A DNA stretch of 64,000 nucleotides from Agrobacterium tumefaciens (lineage in GTDB: Bacteria > Pseudomonadota > Alphaproteobacteria > Rhizobiales > Rhizobiaceae): NCBI GenBank assembly GCA_025560025.1, contig CP048486.1:372001-436000 (forward strand), written 5' to 3'. The notes beneath the pieces are model-generated. The model saw only the letters and a list, made by a program, of their open reading frames with translations, did not search any database and was not told the DNA's origin. The translations under genes were made by a program, and so were the position numbers. Positions 55,537 to 64,000 of this stretch are shown one piece after another (the first letter of the stretch is position 1; each line of letters begins with the position of its first letter).

Positions 55537-57722
55537 TTCACGGCTCCGGCAGGTTTGACGGTTTTGGAGGCCGGCCGGAGCGCCTTCGCCAGATAAAAAA
55601 GGCCGCGCTGCGTCTGGAAGAGTGAAATCGCCAGGAAGATTGCCGTGCCGCGAATGAGGCCGGGGTTCTTGCGGCGCACGCGCTGGAACTCGCTCCACTG
55701 TTCGGAATTGGCAAAGATGAGGTCGGCGATCAGGCGATGATCGACGGCGCGCTGCGGCGAGAAAGTGCAGCCGATTGAAACGAACCCTTCGCCGCGAACT
55801 GTCCGGACGACATTGATGGGCATGGTTTCCGGTACGCCCTCGCTATGGGGTTTGACCTTCACGATCGCTGTCGTGTTCTTTTCGATTGCGGTCGAATTGT
55901 CGAACAGATTGATCAGCAGACCATGCACCGAGACGTTCTCGATGGAAGCCGGTACCCATGCCTCGCTACCCTCAAGCTTGACCTCGCAGCGCCGCTTGAC
56001 GGTGATGCGGCGCGACGCCGATTTGTCGCCGCGCTCCGAGACGACGCCGAGCGCGCAGCCCGCAAAGATGAGGTTGAGCAGGTTCCAGCCGCCGACGACA
56101 AGCGTGACATCCGCCTTGTAGGGCTCGCTGTAGATGCGCCAGGCGGCAAAGGCCATGGCCACGACCAGAAGCGCAAAAATGACGAAGAACGGGCGGCTGA
56201 TTTCCGAAAGCCGCGCCTCTGCGATGGATTCGTCCTTTGCCGTCACTTTGAAGGTCGGCTTGCCCGGATTGAAGATCACCGAAACGACGGCGGGCAGAAG
56301 GTGAACCGTCTGCACATATTCATAGAGTTCCGAAATCCACGGCCAGCGGAAGCTGCCATAGAGATAGTTCTGCATCATCAGGTTCACGAGCATATAGGCC
56401 GCGGTATAGGCAAGGAACTCGCCACCCGAGGCAACGAAAATCTGAAGATCGAAGAACAGGTAGAACAAGGGCGCGAACAGAAAGATCGTGCGCGGAAACG
56501 GGAACAGCCAGAACAGCGTCGATGACATGTAGCAAAGACGTTGTGTGAAGGAGAGGCCACGCCGGAAGAGCGGCTGGCGGAAAATCAGGATCTGCATCAT
56601 GCCCTGCGCCCAACGGCTGCGCTGGCCGATGAAGCTTGCAAAAGTGGCCGGTTGCAGCCCGGCGATCAGCGGCTTGTCGACATAGATGCTGTTCCAGCCG
56701 CGCGAATGCAGCGCCAGCGCCGTTTCGCAATCCTCGGTGATGCTGACACCGCTGAAGCCTTCGGTATCCTGCAGCGCCTCACGCCGCAAGACAGCCGCCG
56801 AGCCGCAGAAGAAGGCACCGTTCCATTTGTCGAGACCGCGCTGGATGATGCCGTAGAACATCTCGTTCTCACTCGGCATCGTCTCGAAGGTGCGCAGATT
56901 GCGCTCGATCGGATCGGGATTGACGAAGAAATGCGGTGTCTGGACGAGAAAGAGCCGAGGGTCCTCTTCGAAATAACCGACCGTTTCCAGCAGGAAATCA
57001 CGGGCAGGCGCATGGTCGGCATCGAACACCGTCACCAGTTCCCCGGTCGAGTGGGCGAGACCGTTATTGAGGTTTCCGGCCTTGGCGTGAACGTTGCGCT
57101 CGCGTGTCAGATAACGAACGTCGAGATCCTCGCAGAGCTTCTTCAACTCCTCGTGGCGGCGCTGCGCGGCCTGTGCCTCGACAATATTGCTGGCATTGCG
57201 CTTCTGCACCGAACCGCCATCGTCCAGCAGCCATACGGTGAACCTGTCCGCCGGATAATCCATGTTCTTGGCCGCCGCCAGCGTATTGGCCAGAAGCTCC
57301 GCATCCTCGTTGTAACTTGGAACGAAGACATCGACCGTTGGCCGATAATCGGGCGAGCCGGGCCGGGTCTTGCGAGAAGGCAGCGGCATCGAGACGATGA
57401 CGAGGCTGAGCCCCAGCATCACCACGCTGTACATTTCCGCGAGATAAAGCAGAAAGCCCGGAATGAAGTTCTCGAGCTGGTTGACGGGCGGCAGGGTACT
57501 GGTGGTGCGCCAGTAGACGTAACGCAGCACGATGGCCGTGCCGAAACCGAGCGCCACAAGACGCCAGGCCCCCTGCCCGTTGAAACTCTTGATCGTGGCA
57601 AGAAGGACAAGTGAGATCGCCGTGGCGACCAGATGCGTCTGCAGGCTGATCGGCATCGTGATGATGGCCAGAACGCAAAGCGACACAAGCAACCAGACAA
57701 TGATCGTGATGGCCTTGTTCAT
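55533..57722 (-). CDS. bcsA: BcsA: cellulose synthase catalytic subunit, GT2 (CelA)
   Basis: 729 residues from ATG 57722; a GTG at 57749 would add 9. Catalytic motifs: DDGG at 167-170, DxD in DADHA at 234-238, TED at 329-331 and Q-R-S-R-W at 367-371, plus the gating loop FKVTAK at 491-496. About eight membrane helices surround the GT domain. The C-terminal PilZ domain (about 560-670) has the NVSVHG box at 596-601, but its Arg motif is altered (KSASR, then RITVKRR, rather than R-x3-R). UDP-glucose is polymerised to beta-1,4-glucan. Second gene of bcsNABZK. Confidence 0.96.
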   Translation of the reverse strand: MNKAITIIVWLLVSLCVLAIITMPISLQTHLVATAISLVLLATIKSFNGQGAWRLVALGFGTAIVLRYVYWRTTSTLPPVNQLENFIPGFLLYLAEMYSVVMLGLSLVIVSMPLPSRKTRPGSPDYRPTVDVFVPSYNEDAELLANTLAAAKNMDYPADRFTVWLLDDGGSVQKRNASNIVEAQAAQRRHEELKKLCEDLDVRYLTRERNVHAKAGNLNNGLAHSTGELVTVFDADHAPARDFLLETVGYFEEDPRLFLVQTPHFFVNPDPIERNLRTFETMPSENEMFYGIIQRGLDKWNGAFFCGSAAVLRREALQDTEGFSGVSITEDCETALALHSRGWNSIYVDKPLIAGLQPATFASFIGQRSRWAQGMMQILIFRQPLFRRGLSFTQRLCYMSSTLFWLFPFPRTIFLFAPLFYLFFDLQIFVASGGEFLAYTAAYMLVNLMMQNYLYGSFRWPWISELYEYVQTVHLLPAVVSVIFNPGKPTFKVTAKDESIAEARLSEISRPFFVIFALLVVAMAFAAWRIYSEPYKADVTLVVGGWNLLNLIFAGCALGVVSERGDKSASRRITVKRRCEVKLEGSEAWVPASIENVSVHGLLINLFDNSTAIEKNTTAIVKVKPHSEGVPETMPINVVRTVRGEGFVSIGCTFSPQRAVDHRLIADLIFANSEQWSEFQRVRRKNPGLIRGTAIFLAISLFQTQRGLFYLAKALRPASKTVKPAGAVK

Positions 57723-57804
57723 CCCGAAATTTTCCGTTCTTTTCCCCACCCGGAATTCTTACCCGGATTTTTTGCAACGACCTCTTCTACCCTTGTTCCA
57801 GCGC

Positions 57805-58800
57805 CTATCTGCATCCCTGAGCCGCTCCCGAACCGGACAGACATGCTGGCGAGGGAATGGACACCTGCGGAACCTGCAAAGGCTGCCGGCTCTCCGCCTT
57901 CACACCTTCCGCGCGGCTGCCAGCCACGGCAGGCCTTGCGGGCTGGGCGGGGAAGCCGGCCGATGTTGGCGACGGAATGCTGACTGCCGCTACCGGCGGC
58001 AACGGCTGCGGCTCGGGCCGAACAGGCGCGACAGCTGCGGCGGCACGGCGCACAGGCGGTCTCGGCACACTCGCAGTCACTTCGCCCCCAGGCCGCATCG
58101 GCACGTCATCCGCCTTGACAGGATAGACCGGATGGCCCGGCCGGCCGAGGTTCTGGTCCACCGCCTGCGGCGTGCCGTAGGGGTTCCAGCTTTGCGAGGC
58201 ATAGGTGCCGGTAATCGTGTAATTATACATGACGGCCAGAAGCCGTTCGACACTCGCATCCGACTGGCAGAGCCGCAATCGCACCTTGATGCGGCCGAGG
58301 TTGCGGAAATCCTGCCGCATGCTTTCCGGCGAGCGTATGTCCTGCCAGCCATAAAGGCAGGTGTCGCCGCCCCTGCCGCTACCGGCAGCATAGGAAAAGG
58401 CGCCGTAGCCGTTCTGCAGGTAATTGGCCGACATGGCGATGTTTTCGCCCGGAAACTCCGCGCGGATTTCACGCGCGACAGAGGCGGCCCTGAAACCGGT
58501 GAACGTCAGAGCGTCGCGATCGGTATCGCCCGCCTGCTGCGGACCGAAAAATTCCGCCTTGATATAGTTTTGTCCGGGCGTTGCCGCCTCGGAACGCAAT
58601 ATGACCTGCTGCGCCACGGCGTTCGAATAGGTACGGTTGATGACAGTGACGATTTCCGGACCGCCTGGCGGCGGGAAAACAAGCGCCTCGGACGGAGACA
58701 ACATCTGCGCGCCTCCGAACGACCGAACGCCCGCAGGAGTATTGCAGCCCGCAAGAACCGCAACGGAGAACAGCAATGAAGTATAGGCAGAAAATCTCAC
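57805..58800 (-). CDS. bcsN: BcsN: cellulose biosynthesis lipoprotein
   Basis: 331 residues from a GTG at 58800 with AGGGG about 8 bp upstream. This start gives a proper lipoprotein signal (RFSAYTSLLFSVAVLAGC, lipidated Cys at about 19); ATG 58872 lacks a ribosome-binding site. The BcsN domain (about 35-240) includes PGGPEIVTVINRTYSNAVAQ and a Cys pair (DTCLYGW, LRLCQSD); a Pro/Ala/Val-rich tail follows. BcsN marks type III bcs operons of Rhizobiales and its function is poorly known. First gene of the operon, 82 bp before bcsA. Confidence 0.85.
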   Translation of the reverse strand: MRFSAYTSLLFSVAVLAGCNTPAGVRSFGGAQMLSPSEALVFPPPGGPEIVTVINRTYSNAVAQQVILRSEAATPGQNYIKAEFFGPQQAGDTDRDALTFTGFRAASVAREIRAEFPGENIAMSANYLQNGYGAFSYAAGSGRGGDTCLYGWQDIRSPESMRQDFRNLGRIKVRLRLCQSDASVERLLAVMYNYTITGTYASQSWNPYGTPQAVDQNLGRPGHPVYPVKADDVPMRPGGEVTASVPRPPVRRAAAAVAPVRPEPQPLPPVAAVSIPSPTSAGFPAQPARPAVAGSRAEGVKAESRQPLQVPQVSIPSPACLSGSGAAQGCR

Positions 58801-59137
58801 TGCCCTGCGCCCCTTTGTTTCCCCAACGCCGCCCAGGTTAAAAGGAGACCGAATCACTAATGACCAGACCATTGTTACGAAATACGTGAGGACTACGAAT
58901 AAGCAATCTCAAATTTCCGTTGTAATTTCTGAGACTTTATGGCTTTCGAATCACTGCGGATCCGATGTTGGCCATGCCCGACGGCGGAACCAATTGCCGC
59001 GGTATGGGTTGGCTCAACGTCAGGTCGATAATTTTTACGGTTGCAGTGCAATATGTCCCATGGTCTACTTGCCCTCATAATTACGTATTTTTATTGGTCT
59101 AATTTTTCATTCAACTGTAAAAACAGAGAGTTGACGC
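58801..59137. other. Divergent promoter region between bcsN and the AGE-family gene
   Basis: 337 bp, AT-rich compared with the flanking genes, holding the promoters for both directions. No gene, terminator or clear palindrome is seen. Any regulator site for cellulose synthesis at the transcript level would be expected here. Confidence 0.5.
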
Positions 59138-60322
59138 ATGACTGTGCAATTTCCGAGCATCGCGCAGGCGCTTGCCGAAGAGATCGGAACATTACGGAAA
59201 TGGCTGGATAAGGACGCACTGCCCCTATGGTGGGAGGCAGGTTCCGCCCGACCCAACGGCGGTTTTTACGAGCGCCTCGGCCAGGATGCAAAACCGGTTT
59301 TTTCCGATGACCGCCGCGCCCGCGTACAGCCGCGGCAGGCCTATTGTTTCGCCGCCGCCGGCCAGCACGGCTGGCAGGGCCCCTGGAAGGATGCGCTCTC
59401 GCATGGTCTCTCCTGGTTCGAAAAGGTCTATCGCCTCGATAACGGCCTTTATGGCAACCTCGCCGACCAGACCGGGAAGCTGATCGATCCATCCTTCGAT
59501 CTCTACAATCAGGCTTTTGCGCTTTTCGCCTCCGCCCAGACGGCCGCAGCCATTCCCGACCGCAAGGACGAGATGCGCGGACGGGCGCTCGACATTCTCG
59601 CCATCCTCAAGCGCGACTACAAACATCCCGTCGCCGGCTTCGAGGAGGCAAATCCGCCGCGTACGCCGCTCTGCTCCAATCCGCATATGCATCTGTTCGA
59701 GGCGATGCTCGCCTGGGAAGCGCAGGACCCGCAGGGTCCGTGGTCAGCGCTGGCCGATGAGATCGCCGATCTTGCGCTGACCCGCTTCATCGATGGCGGC
59801 AATGGCGGATTGCGGGAATTCTTCGGCCATGACTGGACGCCCTATGAGGGCGACAAGGGCCGCATCATGGAACCGGGTCACCAGTTTGAATGGGCGTGGC
59901 TTCTGGTGCGCTGGGGCAGCCTGCGCAACAATGAAGAGGCGATCGACAAGGCCAAGCGCCTTTTCGAGATCGGTGAAGACCATGGCATCTGCCCGCGCCG
60001 CAAGGTGGCGATCATGAGCCTCTATGATGATTTTTCGGTGCATGACGGGCTGGCGCGGCTGTGGCCGCAGACAGAATGGCTGAAGGCGGCGATGCGCCTT
60101 GCCAGCGTCACATCAGGCGAGGAACGGCAGCGTTACCTCGCTTCGGGCCTCAGGGCCATCGGCGCGGTGCAACCCTTCCTCGACACGCCGGTCAGGGGAT
60201 TATGGTTCGACAAATGGCCGGCCGACAGGCCAATGCTCGACGAGCCGGCGCCGGCCAGTACATTCTATCATATCGTCTGCGCCATCTATGAGGCGGAGGC
60301 GGTGCTGGCAATCAGCGGATAA
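59138..60322 (+). CDS. AGE-family sugar epimerase/isomerase (mannose isomerase-like)
   Basis: 394 residues of the (alpha/alpha)6-barrel N-acylglucosamine 2-epimerase superfamily. Active-site segments: RVQPRQAYCFAAAG (conserved Arg), SNPHMHLFEAMLAW, GHQFEWAWLLVRW (His near residue 248) and the C-terminal TFYHIVCAIYEA (His near residue 381). The two His residues act as general bases. Length and pattern fit D-mannose isomerase / AGE proteins that interconvert mannose and fructose, or epimerise other free sugars. It stands alone between the cellulose operon and the second glycan locus. The substrate is not certain. Confidence 0.85.
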   Translation: MTVQFPSIAQALAEEIGTLRKWLDKDALPLWWEAGSARPNGGFYERLGQDAKPVFSDDRRARVQPRQAYCFAAAGQHGWQGPWKDALSHGLSWFEKVYRLDNGLYGNLADQTGKLIDPSFDLYNQAFALFASAQTAAAIPDRKDEMRGRALDILAILKRDYKHPVAGFEEANPPRTPLCSNPHMHLFEAMLAWEAQDPQGPWSALADEIADLALTRFIDGGNGGLREFFGHDWTPYEGDKGRIMEPGHQFEWAWLLVRWGSLRNNEEAIDKAKRLFEIGEDHGICPRRKVAIMSLYDDFSVHDGLARLWPQTEWLKAAMRLASVTSGEERQRYLASGLRAIGAVQPFLDTPVRGLWFDKWPADRPMLDEPAPASTFYHIVCAIYEAEAVLAISG

Positions 60323-60374
60323 TGTCCGGGCGGGCCGAGCGGGCCGGGCGTCCGCTCGGCCCGCTCGGCCTCGG

Positions 60375-61337
60375 TTAAGCCTTTGCAGGGCGCACCACGC
60401 GCCAGTCGGGCTTGCCGAGATTGTGTGGCCAGTTGTGCACGTCCTTGTCGTTGAAATAGACGACTTCTTCCAGCCTGGGAAAATCCGCTTGCTTCAGCGT
60501 CACGTCGTTCATCCACGGGCGAACATAGGAATCGCCGCCTTCATAACCGAGTTCAGCGACCCAGATCGGCTTGTTGAAGGTTTCGACAAGCCTATAGCCT
60601 TTACGCAGCAGATCCGAGAACTTCTGCGGACCGCCATATTCGATCTTGTCGTACTCCTCGAGACCGAAGACCGAAAGGCCGACCAGGTCGGCATAGCTGT
60701 CGCCGGGATAATAGGCCTTGAGACCATCGAGACCCTTCGGAGACCACATGACCTTGACGCCGGGGACCGCCTTGCGGGTCATATCCACCATGCGCTTATA
60801 GGCTGTGATGTAGTCCTGCGGATTCCACCCCGACCATGAGAAGCGGCCGGACGTATCTTCCATTTCCTGCCCCCAGCGCAGGATGAGCGGGCTTTTCATG
60901 GCCGACATGCGTGCTGCAATCGCCTGCATGTTCTTGTCGTAGTCGCCTCCCAGCACCTTGCGGCGCAACTCGTCGGAGGTGAGACGCCAGTTGACGTCCC
61001 AGGACCAGGGCTCGACCGTGATCATGACATTGCGCTTGCGTTCCAGAGCATAGGCGTCCGCGAGCGCAAGGCTGTCGAGATCCACGTCTTCCCAGGGCAG
61101 AAACAGATGTTCCGTCGCCACCCCGGTCTGGCCGGTGAAATCACCATGCGGATCGTAAGCGCCGAAGCGGATGCCGTCCGCATGCAATGTCGGGCGTTTA
61201 TCGGCAAGTGTCTTCATGCCCGTGGAACCCATGGGCACTACCCCCTGGGCGTCCAGCTTGAATATGGGATACATGCTGGCTGAAGCAGCAACAGCGGCCC
61301 CACTTGCGAAAAGCAGTCTTCTTCTTGTTATTTGCAT
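60375..61337 (-). CDS. GH26-like glycoside hydrolase with Tat-type signal
   Basis: 320 residues beginning MQITRRRLLFASGAAVAASA, a twin-arginine-like signal peptide. The barrel carries a candidate acid/base Glu158 in RWGQEMED, matching the R-x-x-H-E-M-N region of GH26 with Gln in place of His, and a candidate nucleophile Glu262 in IWVAELGYEGG. GH26 enzymes cleave beta-mannan or beta-1,3-1,4/1,3-xylan linkages. Being next to a processive GT2 synthase, it may trim the polymer made there, as BcsZ does for cellulose. Stop codon is 12 bp from nothing else; it is the last visible gene of the leftward cluster. Confidence 0.75.
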   Translation of the reverse strand: MQITRRRLLFASGAAVAASASMYPIFKLDAQGVVPMGSTGMKTLADKRPTLHADGIRFGAYDPHGDFTGQTGVATEHLFLPWEDVDLDSLALADAYALERKRNVMITVEPWSWDVNWRLTSDELRRKVLGGDYDKNMQAIAARMSAMKSPLILRWGQEMEDTSGRFSWSGWNPQDYITAYKRMVDMTRKAVPGVKVMWSPKGLDGLKAYYPGDSYADLVGLSVFGLEEYDKIEYGGPQKFSDLLRKGYRLVETFNKPIWVAELGYEGGDSYVRPWMNDVTLKQADFPRLEEVVYFNDKDVHNWPHNLGKPDWRVVRPAKA

Positions 61338-61349
61338 GACACTTTCCTC

Positions 61350-61853
61350 CTACCTCGTCGCGGTCATCGCCTTGTCGTAAGCGGCGATCTGCGGGGTGAC
61401 ATCGTCCTTGCGGACAAGTTTCAGGAATTCATCTCCGGGTCGTGGCGGGTTATGCCGGAACACGTACCAGGGGCCGCCCTGCTTGCGCTGGTAAAGCACC
61501 TTGCCGATGCGGCCATGGTCGAAGCAGGTATCGGCCTTGCCGCTTCCCGCGGTACTCTTCCATGTGGCGCGCATGCACAGCGTGCCATTGGCATCCACCG
61601 TCCAGCGGCCATCGCCGACCGACTTCACGCCCTTTTCTTCCGTGGCGGCAACGAACTTGCGGCCATCGGCAATGAAGCGTCCGCCGCCCGTTTCCCATTT
61701 CCAGGTCTTGTCGAAGTACATGTCCACGACTTCGCTGGTTCTGAGCGGTTTCGGCGTCTTCGTGCCGCCTGCGGCGTGGACGGCACTGGGCGCGATCACC
61801 GCAAGGCAGAGTACGAAAGCGGAGAATCCGCATTTGCTTATTGTTGTTCTCAT
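61350..61853 (-). CDS. DUF995-family secreted protein
   Basis: 167 residues from ATG 61853 with AGGAGG 5 bp upstream. A signal peptide (about 1-28, FSAFVLCLAVIAPSAVHA) precedes a small domain with YFDKTWKWETGGGRF, a VGDGRWTVDANGTLC stretch and a paired Cys (KADTCFDHGRIG). This is the DUF995 family of Rhizobiales, without an assigned function. It sits between the GT2 synthase (15 bp) and the GH26-like hydrolase (12 bp), so it is likely a periplasmic helper of the same polysaccharide pathway. Confidence 0.75.
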   Translation of the reverse strand: MRTTISKCGFSAFVLCLAVIAPSAVHAAGGTKTPKPLRTSEVVDMYFDKTWKWETGGGRFIADGRKFVAATEEKGVKSVGDGRWTVDANGTLCMRATWKSTAGSGKADTCFDHGRIGKVLYQRKQGGPWYVFRHNPPRPGDEFLKLVRKDDVTPQIAAYDKAMTATR

Positions 61854-61868
61854 CACAGCCTCCTCCTT

Positions 61869-63797
61869 CTATTGTCCGACCCTATTGTCGGCCAGCATGA
61901 TTTCTCCGGTTGCCATCACCGGTGGCGGCACCATGGGCTCCGCCTGGATGTTTCGATCTCCGGGCATTCCCGGCAGCGCGATGCGCAGTTTCAGGCGCAC
62001 CGATCTCGCTCCTTCCACGCCCGCACCGGCCACGGTGAACCGCGTTTCGGTGAAGCTGACATAGGGTTGTCCGTGCGACAGCGCCTCCAGCCCGCCAATT
62101 GCATGGGAGCTCAATTCCGCGGCACTACCGGCCACGAGCAGCGCCGAACAGGCGGCGGCAGTCGCCGCGCCACGCAATGCCGGCAGCTTCGGCAAACCGT
62201 TTTCCATCGCGTGGCGGATAAGCAGAAACACCGAGAGGCCCGCGTAAATTGCCACATTGATCGCGGCGAAAACGAAGAAGCCTTCCGCTCCGCTTTCCCG
62301 CGGCGCCAGCACCATCGCCAGAAGGCTTATCGCGGCCAAAACCATGTAAGGCGCGATTACCCGGAGTGGCAGCGGCGGTGTTGCCTGCGTGCCCTTCGGC
62401 GTAATGCGGAAGTCGACGAAGTCGCCGCGGATCGTATCGCGTATCGCCGCAAGCACCCCCATCAGCGACCAGGGCCAGCGCAGGAACAGAAACACCATGG
62501 CTTCCCAGCTGAACAGCTTGGCATTGTGCGGGCGAAATGCCCCCGTAGCCCGCCAGAAGAAGGCGAAAACGATCATGATCAGCGAAATCGGCAGAAAATG
62601 CGCCAGAAACGCCGGATAGGAAGCGTTGACCAGCACATGCCCGCGCATCAGGGCGACGGCGGGAAGCACGAACATCAGCGCCATGAATCCCGAAAACAGC
62701 GGATACCAGAGCTGCGAAAACAGGAACTGGAACTTCAGCCGCAGGGGCAGCTTCGGCACATAGTGCCGTGAGTATTGCAGCAGGATGGTCATCAGGCTGC
62801 GCGACCACTGGAACTCCTGCACGATGAGATCGGCAAAGGTCGACGGCCCGTCGCCATGCGCAATGGCGTTGACAGCATGAACACCGCGCCAGCCACCGGC
62901 ATTCATCAGAAGCGTAGTGGAATGGTCCTCGGCAAGCTCGGGTCCAAGCCCGCCCACCTCACGCAATGCTTTCGTGCGCACGGCGTAGTGCGAACCGATG
63001 CAAAGCGGCGCCCAGCTATTGTTGTATCCCAGCTGCAGCGCACCATGCAGGCTCGCCTCGGCATAAAGCCTGCCACGCGCTGCCCAGCTCTCACCGGCAT
63101 TGGCATCGCAAATACTCGGCGCCGAGACATAGCCCACCGCAGGATCGGCAAAGGGACGGATGATCTCGCTGAGATATTCCGGCTCCGGCACGTGGTCGGC
63201 ATCGAACTGGGCGACGAAATCATACCGCTCATAACCGTAATGATCGTAGAAATAAGCGAGATTGCCTTCTTTGCAACGGGTGCGGCGCGGCCAGGTCTTG
63301 CGATGATAATCGGCCACACCTTTGCGCGTGGAAACGAAAACACCATGCGCACCGCACCATGTCAGCGTCTGCGCATCCGGGTCTTCATCCGCAAGCCAGA
63401 CGTCGAATTCCAGCCCCTTCTGCTCCAGCATCGCGAGCAGCGTTTTGCGCACAACGGCGAAGGGTTCCGACGGCGCCTTGGTGACAACCATCGCCACCCG
63501 CCCCTTTGGCAAAGCAGAGCGTCGATCGACAACCCTGGCGTTCAGGAAAATGAAAATGAAATAGGACGGCAAAAGGGTGATCCACGCGAGCGTCATTGTG
63601 ACGACGGTGTAATAGGGCCAGTCGATGACCCGGTCCCGGTCCAGCCACCAGATCCAGAAATAGGCAAGTGTCACCAGCCAGCCGCCAATACCCAGAAGGT
63701 AGGCCATGCGGTTCCAGCCGGTAAAGACCGGCAGCATCCGCAATTCGCCTGTAGCGACGCGCGATGATGCGACAGATGGAATGGACCGCGTCTTCAT
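61869..63797 (-). CDS. Processive GT2 glycan synthase (cellulose synthase-like)
   Basis: 642 residues. Two N-terminal membrane helices (about 32-52 and 63-86), a GT2 domain (about 98-335), at least five more helices (about 358-540) and a C-terminal periplasmic domain (about 560-642). Motifs: WLADEDPDA (about 134-142), DxD in FDADHVPEPEYL at 199-201, ED in EDHST at 290-291, and Q-E-F-Q-W at 327-331 where cellulose and curdlan synthases have Q-x-x-R-W. No PilZ domain. The upstream galE-like gene overlaps its start, suggesting a galactose- or glucose-containing polymer. Product unknown. Confidence 0.82.
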   Translation of the reverse strand: MKTRSIPSVASSRVATGELRMLPVFTGWNRMAYLLGIGGWLVTLAYFWIWWLDRDRVIDWPYYTVVTMTLAWITLLPSYFIFIFLNARVVDRRSALPKGRVAMVVTKAPSEPFAVVRKTLLAMLEQKGLEFDVWLADEDPDAQTLTWCGAHGVFVSTRKGVADYHRKTWPRRTRCKEGNLAYFYDHYGYERYDFVAQFDADHVPEPEYLSEIIRPFADPAVGYVSAPSICDANAGESWAARGRLYAEASLHGALQLGYNNSWAPLCIGSHYAVRTKALREVGGLGPELAEDHSTTLLMNAGGWRGVHAVNAIAHGDGPSTFADLIVQEFQWSRSLMTILLQYSRHYVPKLPLRLKFQFLFSQLWYPLFSGFMALMFVLPAVALMRGHVLVNASYPAFLAHFLPISLIMIVFAFFWRATGAFRPHNAKLFSWEAMVFLFLRWPWSLMGVLAAIRDTIRGDFVDFRITPKGTQATPPLPLRVIAPYMVLAAISLLAMVLAPRESGAEGFFVFAAINVAIYAGLSVFLLIRHAMENGLPKLPALRGAATAAACSALLVAGSAAELSSHAIGGLEALSHGQPYVSFTETRFTVAGAGVEGARSVRLKLRIALPGMPGDRNIQAEPMVPPPVMATGEIMLADNRVGQ

Positions 63798-64000
63798 GAC
63801 AGCACCTCCAGCCCGAAGCCGGGGCCGGCCGTGCGGATGATGGTGTCGATATCCGAGCGTTTCGGGGTAAAGCCAAGTGTTTCTTCCGCCCGTTTTATAT
63901 CCGCAAACAGGGCTGGCGGATCGCCGGCACGCCTTGCGCCGAAATGCACCGGTACCTCCTGCCCCGTCACACGGTGGATCGCCCGGATGATATCGCCAAC
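63794..64000 (-). CDS. UDP-glucose 4-epimerase-like protein, C-terminal 68 residues (cut by window edge)
   Basis: The frame enters from the right edge and ends with TGA at 63794-63796, overlapping the ATG of the GT2 gene (TCATGA, 4 bases). The visible end reads VGDIIRAIHRVTGQEVPVHF, then ARRAGDPPALFADIKRAEETLGF; R-R-x-G-D-P and the following L-G-F are the standard C-terminus of GalE/ExoB. Such an enzyme would supply UDP-galactose or UDP-glucose to the synthase encoded next. Confidence 0.85.
   Translation of the reverse strand, partial: VGDIIRAIHRVTGQEVPVHFGARRAGDPPALFADIKRAEETLGFTPKRSDIDTIIRTAGPGFGLEVLS

Noticed and set aside
58893..59078. 61-codon minus-strand frame between bcsN and the AGE-family gene.
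   Set aside because: No ribosome-binding site and no family; it overlaps the promoter region of both divergent genes.

Overview
The window is high-GC alphaproteobacterial DNA and reads as Agrobacterium, most likely the linear chromosome of the A. tumefaciens/fabrum group. The main reasons are the complete smo (sulfoquinovose monooxygenase) cluster in its Agrobacterium order, a type III cellulose operon (bcsN-A-B-Z-K) convergent with celD-celE, a dctA/dctBD C4-dicarboxylate locus, BA14K and IalB family proteins, and rhizobial intergenic palindromes. It is chromosomal in character. I see no tRNA, rRNA, transposase, phage gene or CRISPR array.

Layout. 1-6.9 kb: a catabolic module with a SelA-like PLP enzyme (cut by the window edge), an IclR regulator, a RidA protein, a COG3964 amidohydrolase and an Opp/Dpp-type importer (binding protein plus two permeases; no ATPase in view). 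A 16-bp motif recurs in the IclR divergent promoter and at the importer promoter. 7.4-10.1 kb: a GT4 glycosyltransferase and an outer-membrane polysaccharide export lipoprotein. 10.5-15 kb: an RND efflux pair with a 19-bp palindrome just upstream. 15-19.8 kb: a 4.2-kb autotransporter translationally coupled to an IalB-family protein. 20-30 kb: smoABC leftward, smoD and smoEFGHI rightward. These import sulfoquinovosyl glycerol, release sulfoquinovose, desulfonate it oxidatively and reduce the product to glucose. 30-34.2 kb: a TPP riboswitch, a 16-codon Cys-containing leader ORF, a ThiX/ThiY-like permease and binding protein, then thiM-thiE-thiD. 34.2-34.4 kb: a long inverted repeat. 34.4-38.2 kb: a dadR-like Lrp regulator, dadX, dadA and a FadR-type GntR regulator. 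38.4-43.7 kb: a BA14K protein, dctD, dctB and dctA with a sigma-54 promoter and two upstream DctD-type palindromes. 43.9-46.5 kb: a half-size EamA transporter, a class III aminotransferase and an SDR oxidoreductase. 46.8-58.8 kb: celD and celE facing bcsNABZK. 59.1-60.3 kb: an AGE-family sugar isomerase. 60.4-64 kb: a second glycan locus (end of a galE-like epimerase, a processive GT2 synthase, a DUF995 protein and a GH26-like hydrolase).

The common theme is uptake and catabolism of plant- or soil-derived small molecules (sulfosugar, dicarboxylates, D/L-alanine, an acylated amino-acid-like substrate) beside surface glycan synthesis. The smo, dct, dad, thi and cellulose assignments rest on strong sequence signatures. 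The least explained parts are the 1-7 kb module, the short leader ORF after the TPP riboswitch, the candidate operators for SmoD and for the RND pump, and the 60-64 kb glycan locus.
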